A stretch of DNA of 54,258 bases from an uncultured Dysosmobacter sp. (GTDB lineage: Bacteria > Bacillota > Clostridia > Oscillospirales > Oscillospiraceae). A program made the translations under genes and the position numbers. Location of the stretch: contig CANQPD010000003.1 of assembly GCA_947625655.1 (NCBI GenBank), forward strand, positions 1 through 54,258, read 5' to 3'. Shown here in pieces: positions 35,439 to 43,902 of this stretch. Each line of letters begins with the position of its first letter. The stretch's first letter is position 1. Below the pieces are notes generated by a model. It made no database searches. It saw nothing but the letters and a program-made list of their open reading frames with translations, and was not told the origin of the DNA.

Positions 35439-35702
35439 CATCGTTTATTTCTGGCTCTCCACTGGTTCAACCCTTTCTTTCCTAACATAATTAGAATATC
35501 TGCTTGCCTGATCGGCCATCATTATTCTTCCTATGGTGACACAAGCCTTGAAATACAACAATAATAGATCAAGAATAGATCAAGTTGCATCATGACAAAA
35601 TAATCTCTCCATAACCAAAGAAGAAAATGTGATATTATCACGGAACAACCACACAGCATCTGTTATGATACGGCCATAAACAAAAAGAAAGGCGGTCTGA
35701 AT

Positions 35703-36449
35703 ATGAGACTGAAAGATAAGGTTGCGATTATCACCGGCGGCAGCCGGGGCATCGGTTTTGCCACTGCGGACAAATTTCTGAAAGAAGGCGCTACCGTCAT
35801 TCTGGCCGCAAGTTCTCAGGCATCCGCTGATAAGGCTGTTGCGAAGCTACAGGAAAAATATCCGGAGGCAACCGTCGCGGGGATCAGCCCCAATCTGTCC
35901 AGCTTGGAATCTGTCCGAAATGCGTTCCGTGAAGCCACTGAAAAGTATGGCTGCGTGGATATTCTGGTGAACAATGCCGGCGTGTCTGAAAGCACCCCTT
36001 TTACCGAATATACTGAGGAGACCTTTGATAAGGTCATGAATCTGAATGTGAAAGGCGTGTTCAACGCCACACGGGCAGCCAGTGAGTGCATGGTGGCCCG
36101 GGGCAAGGGCGTTATTCTCTCCACGTCCTCTATGGTCAGTATTTCCGGCCAACCCAGTGGCTTCGCCTATCCCGCATCCAAATTCGCTGTCAATGGCTTG
36201 ACGGTATCCTTGGCCCGGGAGCTTGGTCCAAAGGGCATCCGGGTCAACGCAGTGGCTCCCGGTATCACGGAGACCGACATGATGAAGGCCGTTCCCAAGG
36301 AAGTGATCGAACCGATGATCAAACAGATTCCCCTGCGCCGTTTGGGCCAGCCGGAGGACATTGCCAACGCGTTTGTGTTCCTGGCCTCTGATGAAGCATC
36401 CTATATTACAGGCGTGGTACTGAGTGTGGATGGTATGGCAAGAGCCTAA
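35703..36449 (+). CDS. Short-chain dehydrogenase/reductase (FabG/BaiA-like)
   Basis: A 248-residue classical SDR. Seen: cofactor loop TGGSRGIG near residue 11, NNAG near 90, catalytic Ser near 142 and YPASK near 155, and a closing YITGVVLSVDGM. The first half (KDKVAIITGGSRGIGFATADKF..., KYPEATVAGISPNLSS) recalls BaiA-type hydroxysteroid dehydrogenases of gut Clostridia, but FabG and other alcohol dehydrogenases share these features. A GGCGG site precedes the ATG. It has its own terminator, so it is probably an independent unit at the front of the cargo. Confidence 0.85.
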   Translation: MRLKDKVAIITGGSRGIGFATADKFLKEGATVILAASSQASADKAVAKLQEKYPEATVAGISPNLSSLESVRNAFREATEKYGCVDILVNNAGVSESTPFTEYTEETFDKVMNLNVKGVFNATRAASECMVARGKGVILSTSSMVSISGQPSGFAYPASKFAVNGLTVSLARELGPKGIRVNAVAPGITETDMMKAVPKEVIEPMIKQIPLRRLGQPEDIANAFVFLASDEASYITGVVLSVDGMARA

Positions 36450-36456
36450 AAAACGA

Positions 36457-36485
36457 ACAAGGCGGCTGACACAGCCGCCTTGTTT
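36457..36485 (+). terminator. Intrinsic terminator after the SDR
   Basis: AACAAGGCGGCT/AGCCGCCTTGTT with a 4-nt loop and TTT. Confidence 0.85.
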
Positions 36486-36506
36486 TCAAAACACGGAGGA
36501 ATGACT

Positions 36507-36896
36507 ATGAAGAGAATGATACCCTTTTTGATGGCACTGCTGCTTTTGGCCGGATGCGGAGCGCAGTCGGAGGAGAGCACCTACCGTCAGATCAACGCAG
36601 AGGAAGCCGCCGCCATGATGGAGGAGGAGAGCGATTATATCATCCTGGATGTTCGGACTGCTGAGGAATATAGAGAGAAGCATATCCCCGGCGCCATCAA
36701 TATCCCTAACGAAACCATCGGCACCGAAGACATTCCGGAACTGCCGGACAAGGAGCAGTTGATTCTGGTATACTGCCGCAGCGGCAACCGTAGCAAGCAG
36801 GCGTCCGAAAAGCTGGTAAAGCTGAGTTATACCAACATCGTCGAGTTCGGCGGCATCAATGACTGGACGGGCGAAACCGTCAGCGGCGCTTCGTGA
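36507..36896 (+). CDS. Rhodanese-domain lipoprotein
   Basis: A 129-residue lipoprotein: lipobox LLAGC with Cys17, then a single rhodanese domain with the active loop YCRSGNRS (Cys90). It faces the outside of the membrane, where it could carry a persulfide. I start at 36507 because GGAGG is seven bases upstream; an ATG six bases earlier is too close. First of four sulfur-relay genes on one strand (rhodanese, thioredoxin, rhodanese, CoA-disulfide reductase). Confidence 0.88.
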   Translation: MKRMIPFLMALLLLAGCGAQSEESTYRQINAEEAAAMMEEESDYIILDVRTAEEYREKHIPGAINIPNETIGTEDIPELPDKEQLILVYCRSGNRSKQASEKLVKLSYTNIVEFGGINDWTGETVSGAS

Positions 36897-36970
36897 CAAG
36901 ATCACAGAACTTGAAGGAAATCTCGGTTATCATGGAGCCACCAAACAAAAGATTATAGGAGAACTTGTAT

Positions 36971-37276
36971 ATGTCTGTTATCCATATCAACAAGAATAAT
37001 TTCCGGAATGAAATTCTGAATTCTGAGATGCCCGTTCTGCTGGACTTCTGGGCGCCCTGGTGCGGCCCCTGCCGGATGGTCAGTCCCATTGTGGATGAGA
37101 TTGCAGCCGAGCGCAACGACATCAAGGTCGGCAAGGTCAATGTAGACGAACAGTCGGAGCTGGCGGGCCAGTTCGGCGTTATGAGTATCCCCACCCTGGT
37201 AGTGATGAAGGGTGGCAAGGTCGTCAATCAAATGGTGGGCGCACGGCCCAAGGCGCAAATTCTGGCCATGCTGTGA
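36971..37276 (+). CDS. trxA: Thioredoxin
   Basis: A 101-residue thioredoxin with FWAPWCGPCRM (Cys31, Cys34) and the cis-Pro in MSIPTLVVM. Cytoplasmic dithiol reductant. AGGAGA lies eight bases before the ATG at 36971. It stands between two rhodanese genes, suggesting that it reduces persulfides or other sulfur adducts made by them. Confidence 0.93.
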   Translation: MSVIHINKNNFRNEILNSEMPVLLDFWAPWCGPCRMVSPIVDEIAAERNDIKVGKVNVDEQSELAGQFGVMSIPTLVVMKGGKVVNQMVGARPKAQILAML

Positions 37277-37288
37277 GGAGGCTCAGGT

Positions 37289-37609
37289 ATGGGATTCTTC
37301 GATTTCCTGAAAGGGCCCGACATCAGTCAGGGTGTAAAAGATTATCAGGCCACGCCCGGCGCTGTCCTGCTGGATGTCCGAACACCGGAGGAATACCGGG
37401 AGGGCCATATCCCCGGCAGCAAGAATGTGCCGCTCCAGTCCCTTGACAAGGTGACCGGCTTCGTCAATAATCAAGATACGCCCGTGTTTGTCTACTGCCA
37501 CAGCGGAGCCAGAAGCAGTCAGGCGGTCAAGGCGCTGCGGCGCATGGGATACACCAACGCCAAAAATATCGGCGGCATCGCCGCTTATACAGGAAAGGTG
37601 GAACGATAA
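37289..37609 (+). CDS. Single-domain rhodanese sulfurtransferase
   Basis: A 106-residue cytoplasmic rhodanese. DVRTPEEYREGHIPGSKNVP is followed by the active loop YCHSGARS (Cys70). It starts 12 nt after trxA and stops 1 nt before the CoA-disulfide reductase gene, so it is co-transcribed. Likely moves sulfane sulfur to or from thioredoxin or CoA. Confidence 0.9.
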   Translation: MGFFDFLKGPDISQGVKDYQATPGAVLLDVRTPEEYREGHIPGSKNVPLQSLDKVTGFVNNQDTPVFVYCHSGARSSQAVKALRRMGYTNAKNIGGIAAYTGKVER

Positions 37610-37610
37610 T

Positions 37611-39296
37611 ATGAAAGTTGTCATCGTAGGCGGCGTGGCAGGCGGCGCTACCGCCGCAGCCCGCATCCGCAGATTGGACGAACAGGCGGAGATCGTGGTG
37701 TTTGAGCGGTCCGGGTTCATCTCCTACGCCAACTGCGGCCTGCCCTATTACATCGGTGGAGTCATTGAGGACCCCGAGGAGCTGACCCTCCAGACGCCGG
37801 AGAGCTTCTTCTCCCGCTTCCGGGTCAACATGAAGGTACGCCACGAGGTCACTGCCATCCACCCCGACAAAAAGACGGTCTCCGTGACCAATCTGGAAAC
37901 CGGGGAGGCACTCGAGGAAAGCTACGACAAGCTGATCCTCTCTCCCGGCGCCAAGCCCACCCAGCCCCGGCTCCCCGGTGTGGGTCTTGACAAGCTGTTC
38001 ACCCTGCGCACCGTGGAGGACACCTTCCGCATCAAGGAATACATTGACCGGAACCACCCCAAGTCCGCCGTGTTGGCGGGCGGCGGCTTCATCAGCCTGG
38101 AGCTGGCGGAGAATCTGCGGGAATTGGGGATGGAGGTCACCATCGTCCAGCGGCCCAAGCAGCTGATGAATCCCTTTGACCCGGACATGGCCGCTTTTAT
38201 CCACAGTGAAATGCGCCGCCACGGCGTGAAGCTGGCCCTGGGCTACACGGTGGAGGGTTTTGAGGAAAAGGACGGTGGCGTGGATGTGCTGCTGAAGGAC
38301 GAAACGCCCCTCCATGCCGACATGGTGGTGCTGGCCATCGGCGTTTCTCCGGACACCCACCTCGCTCAAGAAGCTGGACTGGAACTGGGCGTCAAGGGCA
38401 GTATTGTGGTCAACGACCGGATGGAGACCTCCGTTCTCGACATCTACGCCGTGGGCGATGCGGTACAAGTGAAGCATTTCGTCACCGGACAGGATGTTCT
38501 GCTCTCCTTGGCAGGCCCCGCCAACAAGCAGGGCCGCATCGCGGCGGACAACATCTGCGGCGGGGACAGCCATTATACGGGCAGCCAGGGCAGCAGCGTC
38601 ATCAAGGTCTTTGATATGACAGCGGCTTCCACCGGGATCAACGAGACCAATGCGAATAAAGCCGGACTGGATGTGGATACCGTCATCCTGTCCCCCATGA
38701 GCCATGCGGGCTACTACCCCGGCGGCAAGGTCATGACCATGAAGGTGGTCTTTGAAAAAGAGACCTACCGCCTGCTGGGCGCCCAGATCGTGGGCTACGA
38801 GGGCGTGGACAAGCGCATCGACGTGCTGGCCACCGCCATCCGTGCAGGCATGAAGGCCACGGAACTGAAAGACCTGGATCTGGCCTATGCGCCGCCCTAT
38901 TCCTCCGCCAAGGACCCGGTGAACATGGCGGGCTTCATGATCGAGAACATTGCCAGCGGTGTCCTGAAGCAGTGGCATCTGGCAGACGCTCTTCCCCGGG
39001 ACGGCAGCGTGACGCTACTGGATACCCGCACCGTAGGAGAATTTGCCGGTGGACACATCGACGGCTTCGTCAACATCCCGGTGGATGAGCTGCGGGAGCG
39101 GCTGGGTGAGCTGGACAAGTCCAAGCCGGTGTACGTCATCTGCCAGAGCGGCCTGCGCAGCTATATCGCCTGCCGCATCCTGGCCGGTAACGGCTTCGAG
39201 TGTTACAACTTCTCCGGCGGCTTTCGGTTCTACGATGCGGTCATGAACGACCGCTGCCTCATTGAATCGGCCACCGCCTGCGGCATGGACAAATAA
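37611..39296 (+). CDS. cdr: CoA-disulfide reductase fused to rhodanese (CoADR-Rhd)
   Basis: A 561-residue flavoprotein. FAD-binding GGVAGGATAAAR lies at 7-18, the single redox Cys42 in SYANCGLPYY, a NAD(P)H loop LAGGGFISLELAE near 155, and the dimerisation domain about 325-450. From about 462 follows a rhodanese domain with CQSGLRS. CoADR-Rhd enzymes reduce CoA disulfide, CoA persulfide or polysulfide with NAD(P)H. Last gene of the sulfur-relay run and closed by a strong terminator. Confidence 0.93.
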   Translation: MKVVIVGGVAGGATAAARIRRLDEQAEIVVFERSGFISYANCGLPYYIGGVIEDPEELTLQTPESFFSRFRVNMKVRHEVTAIHPDKKTVSVTNLETGEALEESYDKLILSPGAKPTQPRLPGVGLDKLFTLRTVEDTFRIKEYIDRNHPKSAVLAGGGFISLELAENLRELGMEVTIVQRPKQLMNPFDPDMAAFIHSEMRRHGVKLALGYTVEGFEEKDGGVDVLLKDETPLHADMVVLAIGVSPDTHLAQEAGLELGVKGSIVVNDRMETSVLDIYAVGDAVQVKHFVTGQDVLLSLAGPANKQGRIAADNICGGDSHYTGSQGSSVIKVFDMTAASTGINETNANKAGLDVDTVILSPMSHAGYYPGGKVMTMKVVFEKETYRLLGAQIVGYEGVDKRIDVLATAIRAGMKATELKDLDLAYAPPYSSAKDPVNMAGFMIENIASGVLKQWHLADALPRDGSVTLLDTRTVGEFAGGHIDGFVNIPVDELRERLGELDKSKPVYVICQSGLRSYIACRILAGNGFECYNFSGGFRFYDAVMNDRCLIESATACGMDK

Positions 39297-39297
39297 C

Positions 39298-39343
39298 AAT
39301 AACCCCTTCTCAGATTCCACAGGAAGTGAGAAGGGGTTATTCT
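39298..39343. terminator. Bidirectional terminator between convergent genes
   Basis: A 15-bp perfect stem AATAACCCCTTCTCA/TGAGAAGGGGTTATT with a 14-nt loop, between cdr and the chromate transporter genes. Confidence 0.88.
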
Positions 39344-39901
39344 TTAGTAAATGAGAATCCCAAGCACAGCCGAGGCGATGATCAGCAGGATGGGCGAGAG
39401 TTTTTTCTTTTTGAGAATACAATACATAGACATACAGCCAGCCAATAATACCACGATTATCAGCGCCCGGAAGTCCACTATGGCACCTTGCACCAGAGGA
39501 AAGCAGTTGTGCAGCGTCATATAGGCGCCGGTGGCCAGGATGATGCCGATCATGCAGGGCTTCAGCCCCTGCAGAACGGCCTGCGCATACTTGCTTTTCA
39601 GGATGCCCTTGAGCAGATTCATGACCAGCAGGATCACAAAGAAGGACGGAAGTACCACTGCCAGCGTGGCGAGGACTGCGCCTAAAAAGCCAGCCTGACT
39701 GCTGCCCACATACGTAGCCAGATTCACCATAATGGGACCGGGTGTGCTCTCGCTGACGGCAATCATATAGCTCAACTCCTCGTCGCTGAGCCAGCCGCAG
39801 GACAGCACCACATCCCGGATGAGGGGGATGGCGCTATATGCGCCGCCAAAGGTAAAGCAGCCCACCTTCAAAAAGCCCAGAAGCAGTTCCAAGTAGATCA
39901 T
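39344..39901 (-). CDS. chrA: Chromate-transporter family protein, second half
   Basis: A 185-residue membrane protein of the CHR family. KVGCFTFGGAYSAIPLI and ESTPGPIMVNLATYVG are the conserved motifs. It is one of two half-size proteins; the partner gene overlaps it by 4 nt. Long CHR proteins export chromate; the physiological substrate of short pairs in anaerobes is not settled and could be sulfate or another oxyanion. Confidence 0.88.
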   Translation of the reverse strand: MIYLELLLGFLKVGCFTFGGAYSAIPLIRDVVLSCGWLSDEELSYMIAVSESTPGPIMVNLATYVGSSQAGFLGAVLATLAVVLPSFFVILLVMNLLKGILKSKYAQAVLQGLKPCMIGIILATGAYMTLHNCFPLVQGAIVDFRALIIVVLLAGCMSMYCILKKKKLSPILLIIASAVLGILIY

Positions 39902-40488
39902 TGCCCCTCACCGCCTCTCTGCGCCGGTGCGCTTTTTGCGGCAAAAATGGAAAGGCTGATAATCCCTGCTGCCAGCATCAGAACGACTGAGGAAATTCGC
40001 AGGGAGAAGAGATTGCTCAGCAGCATGATGACAAAGGCGCATCCCGTGATGATACGCGGCTGCGGCTTTTTCTTCATCTTCTTCAGCATCGTTGACCCAG
40101 CATCTATAATCAGCAGGCTTACGCCGACTTTGATGCCCCTGCACGCTGCGGCGATCACCTGATATTCCAGAAAGTGCTCCAGGAACATGGAGATGATATA
40201 GAGGATCAGAAAGGAAGGGAGTACGATACCCAGAGTCGCCAGAACAGCGCCCATCATGCCTGCCATTTTATAGCCCACGTAAGTAGCGCAGTTGATGGCA
40301 ATCGGGCCGGGGGTGGATTCGGCCACCACGGTGAGGTCCATCATCTCATCCTGCGTCAGCCACTGCTTTTTCTCCACGCAGGTATCGGTGATCACGGAGA
40401 TCATGGCGTATCCGCCGCCAAAGGTGAACAGCCCCACCTTCATAAAACTGAGAAAGAGTTGAGAGAGGATCGGCAGCGGCTTACGCAT
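39898..40488 (-). CDS. chrA: Chromate-transporter family protein, first half
   Basis: A 196-residue partner of the previous protein, with KVGLFTFGGGYAMISVI and ESTPGPIAINCATYVG. About six membrane segments. Its start overlaps the end of the Crp/Fnr gene by 8 nt, and its stop overlaps the next chrA, so regulator and both transporter halves form one tight operon. Confidence 0.88.
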   Translation of the reverse strand: MRKPLPILSQLFLSFMKVGLFTFGGGYAMISVITDTCVEKKQWLTQDEMMDLTVVAESTPGPIAINCATYVGYKMAGMMGAVLATLGIVLPSFLILYIISMFLEHFLEYQVIAAACRGIKVGVSLLIIDAGSTMLKKMKKKPQPRIITGCAFVIMLLSNLFSLRISSVVLMLAAGIISLSIFAAKSAPAQRGGEGQ

Positions 40489-41140
40489 TTTGCAGTTCCT
40501 CCAATGCGGCCTCGTCCGTAATTTCCACGGCCCCCCGTGTCAGCTTTACCATGCCCTCGCTCTGGAAATACCGCAGCATCCGGGTGACCACCTCACGGGC
40601 AGTTCCCAGATGATTGGCGATGGTCTCATGGGTGATTTTGAGGATGGATGTTTCTTCCAATGCGCTTTCTTCCAGCAAAAACGCCGCCAGCCGCTTGTCA
40701 AAGCTCTTCCACATGATCTGCTCCATGAGCCACATGACCTCGGAGAACCGGGTGGCCATGATCTCATTTGTGAAATTGGATACCGGGGCGGATTCCTGCA
40801 TGATGCTTTGATATATTTCAGCAGGGACGATCCACAGCTCCGTGTCCTTTTCCGCCTCGATCATCATTTCAAATTGAATGGACCGCATCATGCAGGAGGC
40901 GGAGAACAGGCAAATATCCCGGTCAAACAGACGGTAGAGTGTGATCTCCCGTCCCTCATCGGAGAGAATATAGGCGCGGAGCTGACCCCGCTCCACCAGA
41001 AGCAGGCCGGTACAGTCCATACTTCCGCTGTGGAGGGCGGTTCCCTTTTTTGCTGTGCGTCTGGCTGCACTTCCCTTAAGCCGTTCCTGCTGCACAGAGG
41101 TCAGTTTCTCCCAGACGGGAAAATAGCTTTCAAACTCCAT
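40481..41140 (-). CDS. Crp/Fnr-family transcriptional regulator
   Basis: A 219-residue regulator: an N-terminal cyclic-nucleotide-type beta-barrel (about 20-125) and a C-terminal HTH (about 150-205; ITHETIANHLGTAREVVTRM). The N-terminal Cys cluster of FNR is lacking; only scattered Cys are seen (Cys in SMDCTG, DICLF, SASCMM), so Fe-S sensing is doubtful. Thiol, haem or ligand sensing is possible. The start at 41140 has GAGAGG upstream. It heads the chrA operon and is divergent from the DUF134 operon across a 32-bp palindrome. Confidence 0.9.
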   Translation of the reverse strand: MEFESYFPVWEKLTSVQQERLKGSAARRTAKKGTALHSGSMDCTGLLLVERGQLRAYILSDEGREITLYRLFDRDICLFSASCMMRSIQFEMMIEAEKDTELWIVPAEIYQSIMQESAPVSNFTNEIMATRFSEVMWLMEQIMWKSFDKRLAAFLLEESALEETSILKITHETIANHLGTAREVVTRMLRYFQSEGMVKLTRGAVEITDEAALEELQNA

Positions 41141-41166
41141 GGTGCGCCACCTCTCTTTCCTAATAC

Positions 41167-41195
41167 AGTATAGAATTTTTAATGGCATATGTCAA
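41167..41195 (-). promoter_or_regulatory. Promoter of the Crp/Fnr-chrA operon
   Basis: On the minus strand TTGACA (41195-41190), a 17-bp spacer and TATACT (41172-41167). The -35 box lies in the left half of the palindrome. Confidence 0.8.
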
Positions 41196-41215
41196 TTACA
41201 TAATTGACATATGCC
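41184..41215. promoter_or_regulatory. 32-bp operator palindrome shared by divergent promoters
   Basis: GGCATATGTCAATTAC followed by ATAATTGACATATGCC: 15 of 16 base pairs are symmetric. Both -35 boxes (TTGACA on each strand) are part of it. Most likely the target of the adjacent Crp/Fnr protein. Confidence 0.8.
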
Positions 41216-41232
41216 AAGAACGAACCTATACT
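41204..41232 (+). promoter_or_regulatory. Promoter of the DUF134/rubredoxin operon
   Basis: TTGACA at 41204-41209, a 17-bp spacer and TATACT at 41227-41232. The -35 is the right half of the palindrome at 41184-41215. Confidence 0.8.
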
Positions 41233-41270
41233 ATGCTTATAGAACAAAGAACAGAAGGGAGGCGTGTCCA

Positions 41271-42041
41271 TTGTCAAGGCCAAAGAAATGCAGGCGCGTG
41301 TGTGATTTTCCGCAGACACTGGTGTTTTTGCCGGAAGACCATAAAAACAGAGAACAGGCAGTTATCCTGACGGTGGATGAGTACGAGACCATCCGCCTCA
41401 TCGATAAAGAGGGACTCTCCCAGGAACAGTGCGGCGATTTCATGCAGGTGGCCCGCACCACCGTACAGCAGATCTACGCCAGTGCCCGTAAGAAACTGGC
41501 GGATGTGCTGGTGGACGGCCTTCCTCTGCGGATTGAAGGCGGAGACTATCAGCTCTGCAACGGGGGTAACCGGGCCTGCGGATGCACCAATTGCTATAAA
41601 CAAAAATTCAATCAACAGTACGCAAAGCCAAAAGGAGAACACATCATGAGAATTGCAGTTACTTACGAAAACGGAAGTGTCTTTCAGCACTTCGGCCACA
41701 CAGAGCAGTTCAAGGTCTACGACTTGGAAAACGGGAAGATCGTATCCTCAGAGGTGGTGGATACCAACGGCAGCGGCCACGGCGCGCTTGCAGGTGTTCT
41801 GAGCGCGCTACATGTGGACGCACTGATCTGCGGTGGCATCGGCGGTGGCGCCCAGGCGGCGCTGGCAGCGGCGGGCATACAGCTGTATGGCGGCGTGTCC
41901 GGTGACGCGGATGCGGCGGCGGAAGCGCTGGCTGCCGGAACGCTGGCCTATAACCCCAATGTGATGTGCAGCCACCACGGAGAGCACCACCACGAGGGCA
42001 ACTGCGGTGATCATGGCTGCGGCCATCACTCCTGCGGCTAA
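41271..42041 (+). CDS. DUF134 HTH protein fused to a NifX/NifB-like Fe-Mo cofactor domain
   Basis: A 256-residue fusion. Residues 1-105 are DUF134: RPKKCRRVCDFPQTLVFLP and a sigma-70-region-4-like HTH (LTVDEYETIRLIDKEGLSQE, VARTTVQQIYASARKKL), ending in a Cys-rich ACGCTNC. Residues about 126-256 are a dinitrogenase iron-molybdenum cofactor domain (MRIAVTYENGSVFQHFGHTE) with a His-rich tail HHGEHHHEGNCGDHGCGHH. The start is TTG at 41271 with GGGAGG eight bases upstream. An internal AAAGGAG before an in-frame ATG at 41646 could also make the cofactor domain alone. There are no nitrogenase genes; a metal- or Fe-S-binding regulatory role is likely. Confidence 0.85.
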   Translation: MSRPKKCRRVCDFPQTLVFLPEDHKNREQAVILTVDEYETIRLIDKEGLSQEQCGDFMQVARTTVQQIYASARKKLADVLVDGLPLRIEGGDYQLCNGGNRACGCTNCYKQKFNQQYAKPKGEHIMRIAVTYENGSVFQHFGHTEQFKVYDLENGKIVSSEVVDTNGSGHGALAGVLSALHVDALICGGIGGGAQAALAAAGIQLYGGVSGDADAAAEALAAGTLAYNPNVMCSHHGEHHHEGNCGDHGCGHHSCG

Positions 42042-42111
42042 AATGAGTGACAAAGTCACGGAATTTGTGCCGTGATTTGATAAAATATGGCTAAAGGAGG
42101 CGGTGAACCCT

Positions 42112-42741
42112 ATGAAGCAATATGTTTGCAGTATTTGCGGCTATATTTATGACGAAGCTGCCAGCGGCAAGTGGGAAGATCTTCCTGTCGATTGGAAGTG
42201 TCCCCTGTGCGGTGCGGATAAATCCCAGTTCCGTGAGAACACCGAGCAAGCCAAGCCTGCTGCCGCGCTGGACAAGCCCCATGTGGAGAAGGAACTGTCC
42301 GCCATGGAAATGAGCATCATCTGCTCCAACCTGGCAAGAGGCTGTGAAAAGCAGTATCTGACCCAGCAGGCGGAGGACTTCCGGAAGCTGGCAGAGTTCT
42401 TCCAGTCCAAGGCGGAACCGGTGCAGGAGCCCAGCACCAAAAAACTGCTGGAACTCATCGAGAATGACCTCTCGGTGGGCTATCCCTATGGCAATGCGGT
42501 GTCCGCTGAAAAGCCGGATCGGGGTGCTCTGCGGTGCCAGGTCTGGAGTGAAAAAGTCACCCGGATGCTCCAATCCCTGTTGACCCGTTACGAGAGCGAA
42601 GGGGACAAGATGCTGGAAAACACCGGCGTCTGGGTCTGCACGGTCTGCGGCTTTGTCTATGTGGGTGATACGGCTCCGGAACTTTGCCCAGTCTGCAAGG
42701 TGCCCAGCTGGAAATTTGAAAAAGCGGAAGGGAGGGCTTGA
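42112..42741 (+). CDS. Double rubredoxin protein with a helical centre
   Basis: A 209-residue protein. The N-terminal rubredoxin has CSICG (Cys6, Cys9) and CPLCG (Cys30, Cys33). A helical middle of about 130 residues ([20 protein letters not shown]...) lacks the ExxH pairs expected of a diiron site. The C-terminal second rubredoxin knuckle has [10 protein letters not shown] and CPVCKVP. It could pass electrons to rubrerythrin encoded next. AAAGGAGG precedes the ATG at 42112; an in-frame GTG at 42103 is too close to it. Confidence 0.82.
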   Translation: MKQYVCSICGYIYDEAASGKWEDLPVDWKCPLCGADKSQFRENTEQAKPAAALDKPHVEKELSAMEMSIICSNLARGCEKQYLTQQAEDFRKLAEFFQSKAEPVQEPSTKKLLELIENDLSVGYPYGNAVSAEKPDRGALRCQVWSEKVTRMLQSLLTRYESEGDKMLENTGVWVCTVCGFVYVGDTAPELCPVCKVPSWKFEKAEGRA

Positions 42742-43889
42742 TGATGGCTGAAAAATACGCGGTGAGAAATCTTCGTTTATGCACCAAGGACTGCCTGTGT
42801 CTTTACGTCTGTCCCACCGGGGCCACGGATACGGAGAACAGCGTGATCGATCCGGAGAAGTGCATTGGTTGCGGCGCCTGTGCCGAAGCCTGTCCATCCT
42901 CGGCCATTTCTATGGTTCCCAGGGCCCTTCCTGTGCAACAGCCCAAGGAGGACAAGGTAGTGGAAGCCCTGCGGGGTCTGGTACAGAGTAAGGCGCAAGC
43001 CGAGAGCATTGCTTCTCAGCTACCAGATGCCCTGAGCGTGGCCGTGGAAAAATCCTCCCGGCTGATGGCGGAGGATCTGTGCCGTGAAGCGGGCTTCATG
43101 CTACCCCAGAGCGGCAACACCAAGGCGTTCCTGGAGCGTATCAGAGCATATCCCGGCATCCCGGCGGATGCGGTGGAATCCCTGTTACATACCATTCAAT
43201 TCAATGAAAAAACGGAGGAAAAGAAAATGGAAAAGTGGAAATGCTCTGTCTGCGGCTATATTCATGAAGGCCCCATGACCCCTGATTTCAAGTGTCCTGT
43301 CTGCAAGCAGCCTGCCGACAAGTTTGTGAAAATTGAAGAGGCCGCCCCTGCGAAGAACCCCTATGCAGGTACCAGGACGGAGAAGAACCTGTGGGAAGCC
43401 TTTGCCGGTGAGAGCCAGGCCCGGAACAAGTACACCTACTTCGCTTCCGTCGCCAAGAAGGCCGGCTATGAGCAGATCGCTGCCCTGTTCCTCCACACCG
43501 CTGAAAACGAGAAGGAACACGCCAAGCTGTGGTTCAAGGCCCTGGGCGAGCTGGGTGATACCGCCGAGAACCTGCTCCATGCCGCTGAGGGCGAGAACGC
43601 CGAGTGGACGGATATGTATGACCGCATGGCCCGTGAGGCCGACGAGGAAGGCTTCCATGAGCTGGCCGAGCAGTTCCGTGGTGTGGCTGCCATCGAGAAG
43701 GCCCATGAGGAGCGCTACCGCAAGCTGCTGAGCAACGTGGAGGCCATGCAGGTATTTGAGAAGAGCGGCGTTACCATGTGGGAGTGCCGTAACTGCGGCC
43801 ACATTGTCGTCGGCACCAAGGCTCCCGAGGTCTGCCCCGTCTGCAAGCATCCCCAGGCATTCTTCGAGGTGCGTGCGGAAAACTATTGA
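42741..43889 (+). CDS. rbr: Ferredoxin-rubrerythrin fusion
   Basis: About 382 residues. The first ~60 hold a ferredoxin: an incomplete cluster motif [12 protein letters not shown] and a full [13 protein letters not shown] helical linker follows to about 160. Then comes a complete rubrerythrin: rubredoxin CSVCG...CPVC, a ferritin-like diiron domain with [19 protein letters not shown] and [10 protein letters not shown], and a closing [10 protein letters not shown]...CPVCKHP. Rubrerythrin reduces hydrogen peroxide. An internal GGAGG with an in-frame ATG at 43227 would also give rubrerythrin alone. The gene starts within the preceding stop (about 4 nt overlap); exact choice among ATGs at 42738-42744 is open. 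Confidence 0.88.
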   Translation: MMAEKYAVRNLRLCTKDCLCLYVCPTGATDTENSVIDPEKCIGCGACAEACPSSAISMVPRALPVQQPKEDKVVEALRGLVQSKAQAESIASQLPDALSVAVEKSSRLMAEDLCREAGFMLPQSGNTKAFLERIRAYPGIPADAVESLLHTIQFNEKTEEKKMEKWKCSVCGYIHEGPMTPDFKCPVCKQPADKFVKIEEAAPAKNPYAGTRTEKNLWEAFAGESQARNKYTYFASVAKKAGYEQIAALFLHTAENEKEHAKLWFKALGELGDTAENLLHAAEGENAEWTDMYDRMAREADEEGFHELAEQFRGVAAIEKAHEERYRKLLSNVEAMQVFEKSGVTMWECRNCGHIVVGTKAPEVCPVCKHPQAFFEVRAENY

Positions 43890-43902
43890 GGGGGAGTTAT
43901 TG

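Noticed and set aside
41646..42041. NifX-like domain as a separate gene only
   Set aside because: It has a good ribosome site and ATG, but the frame is open from the DUF134 part without a stop, so I annotate one fusion gene with a possible internal start.
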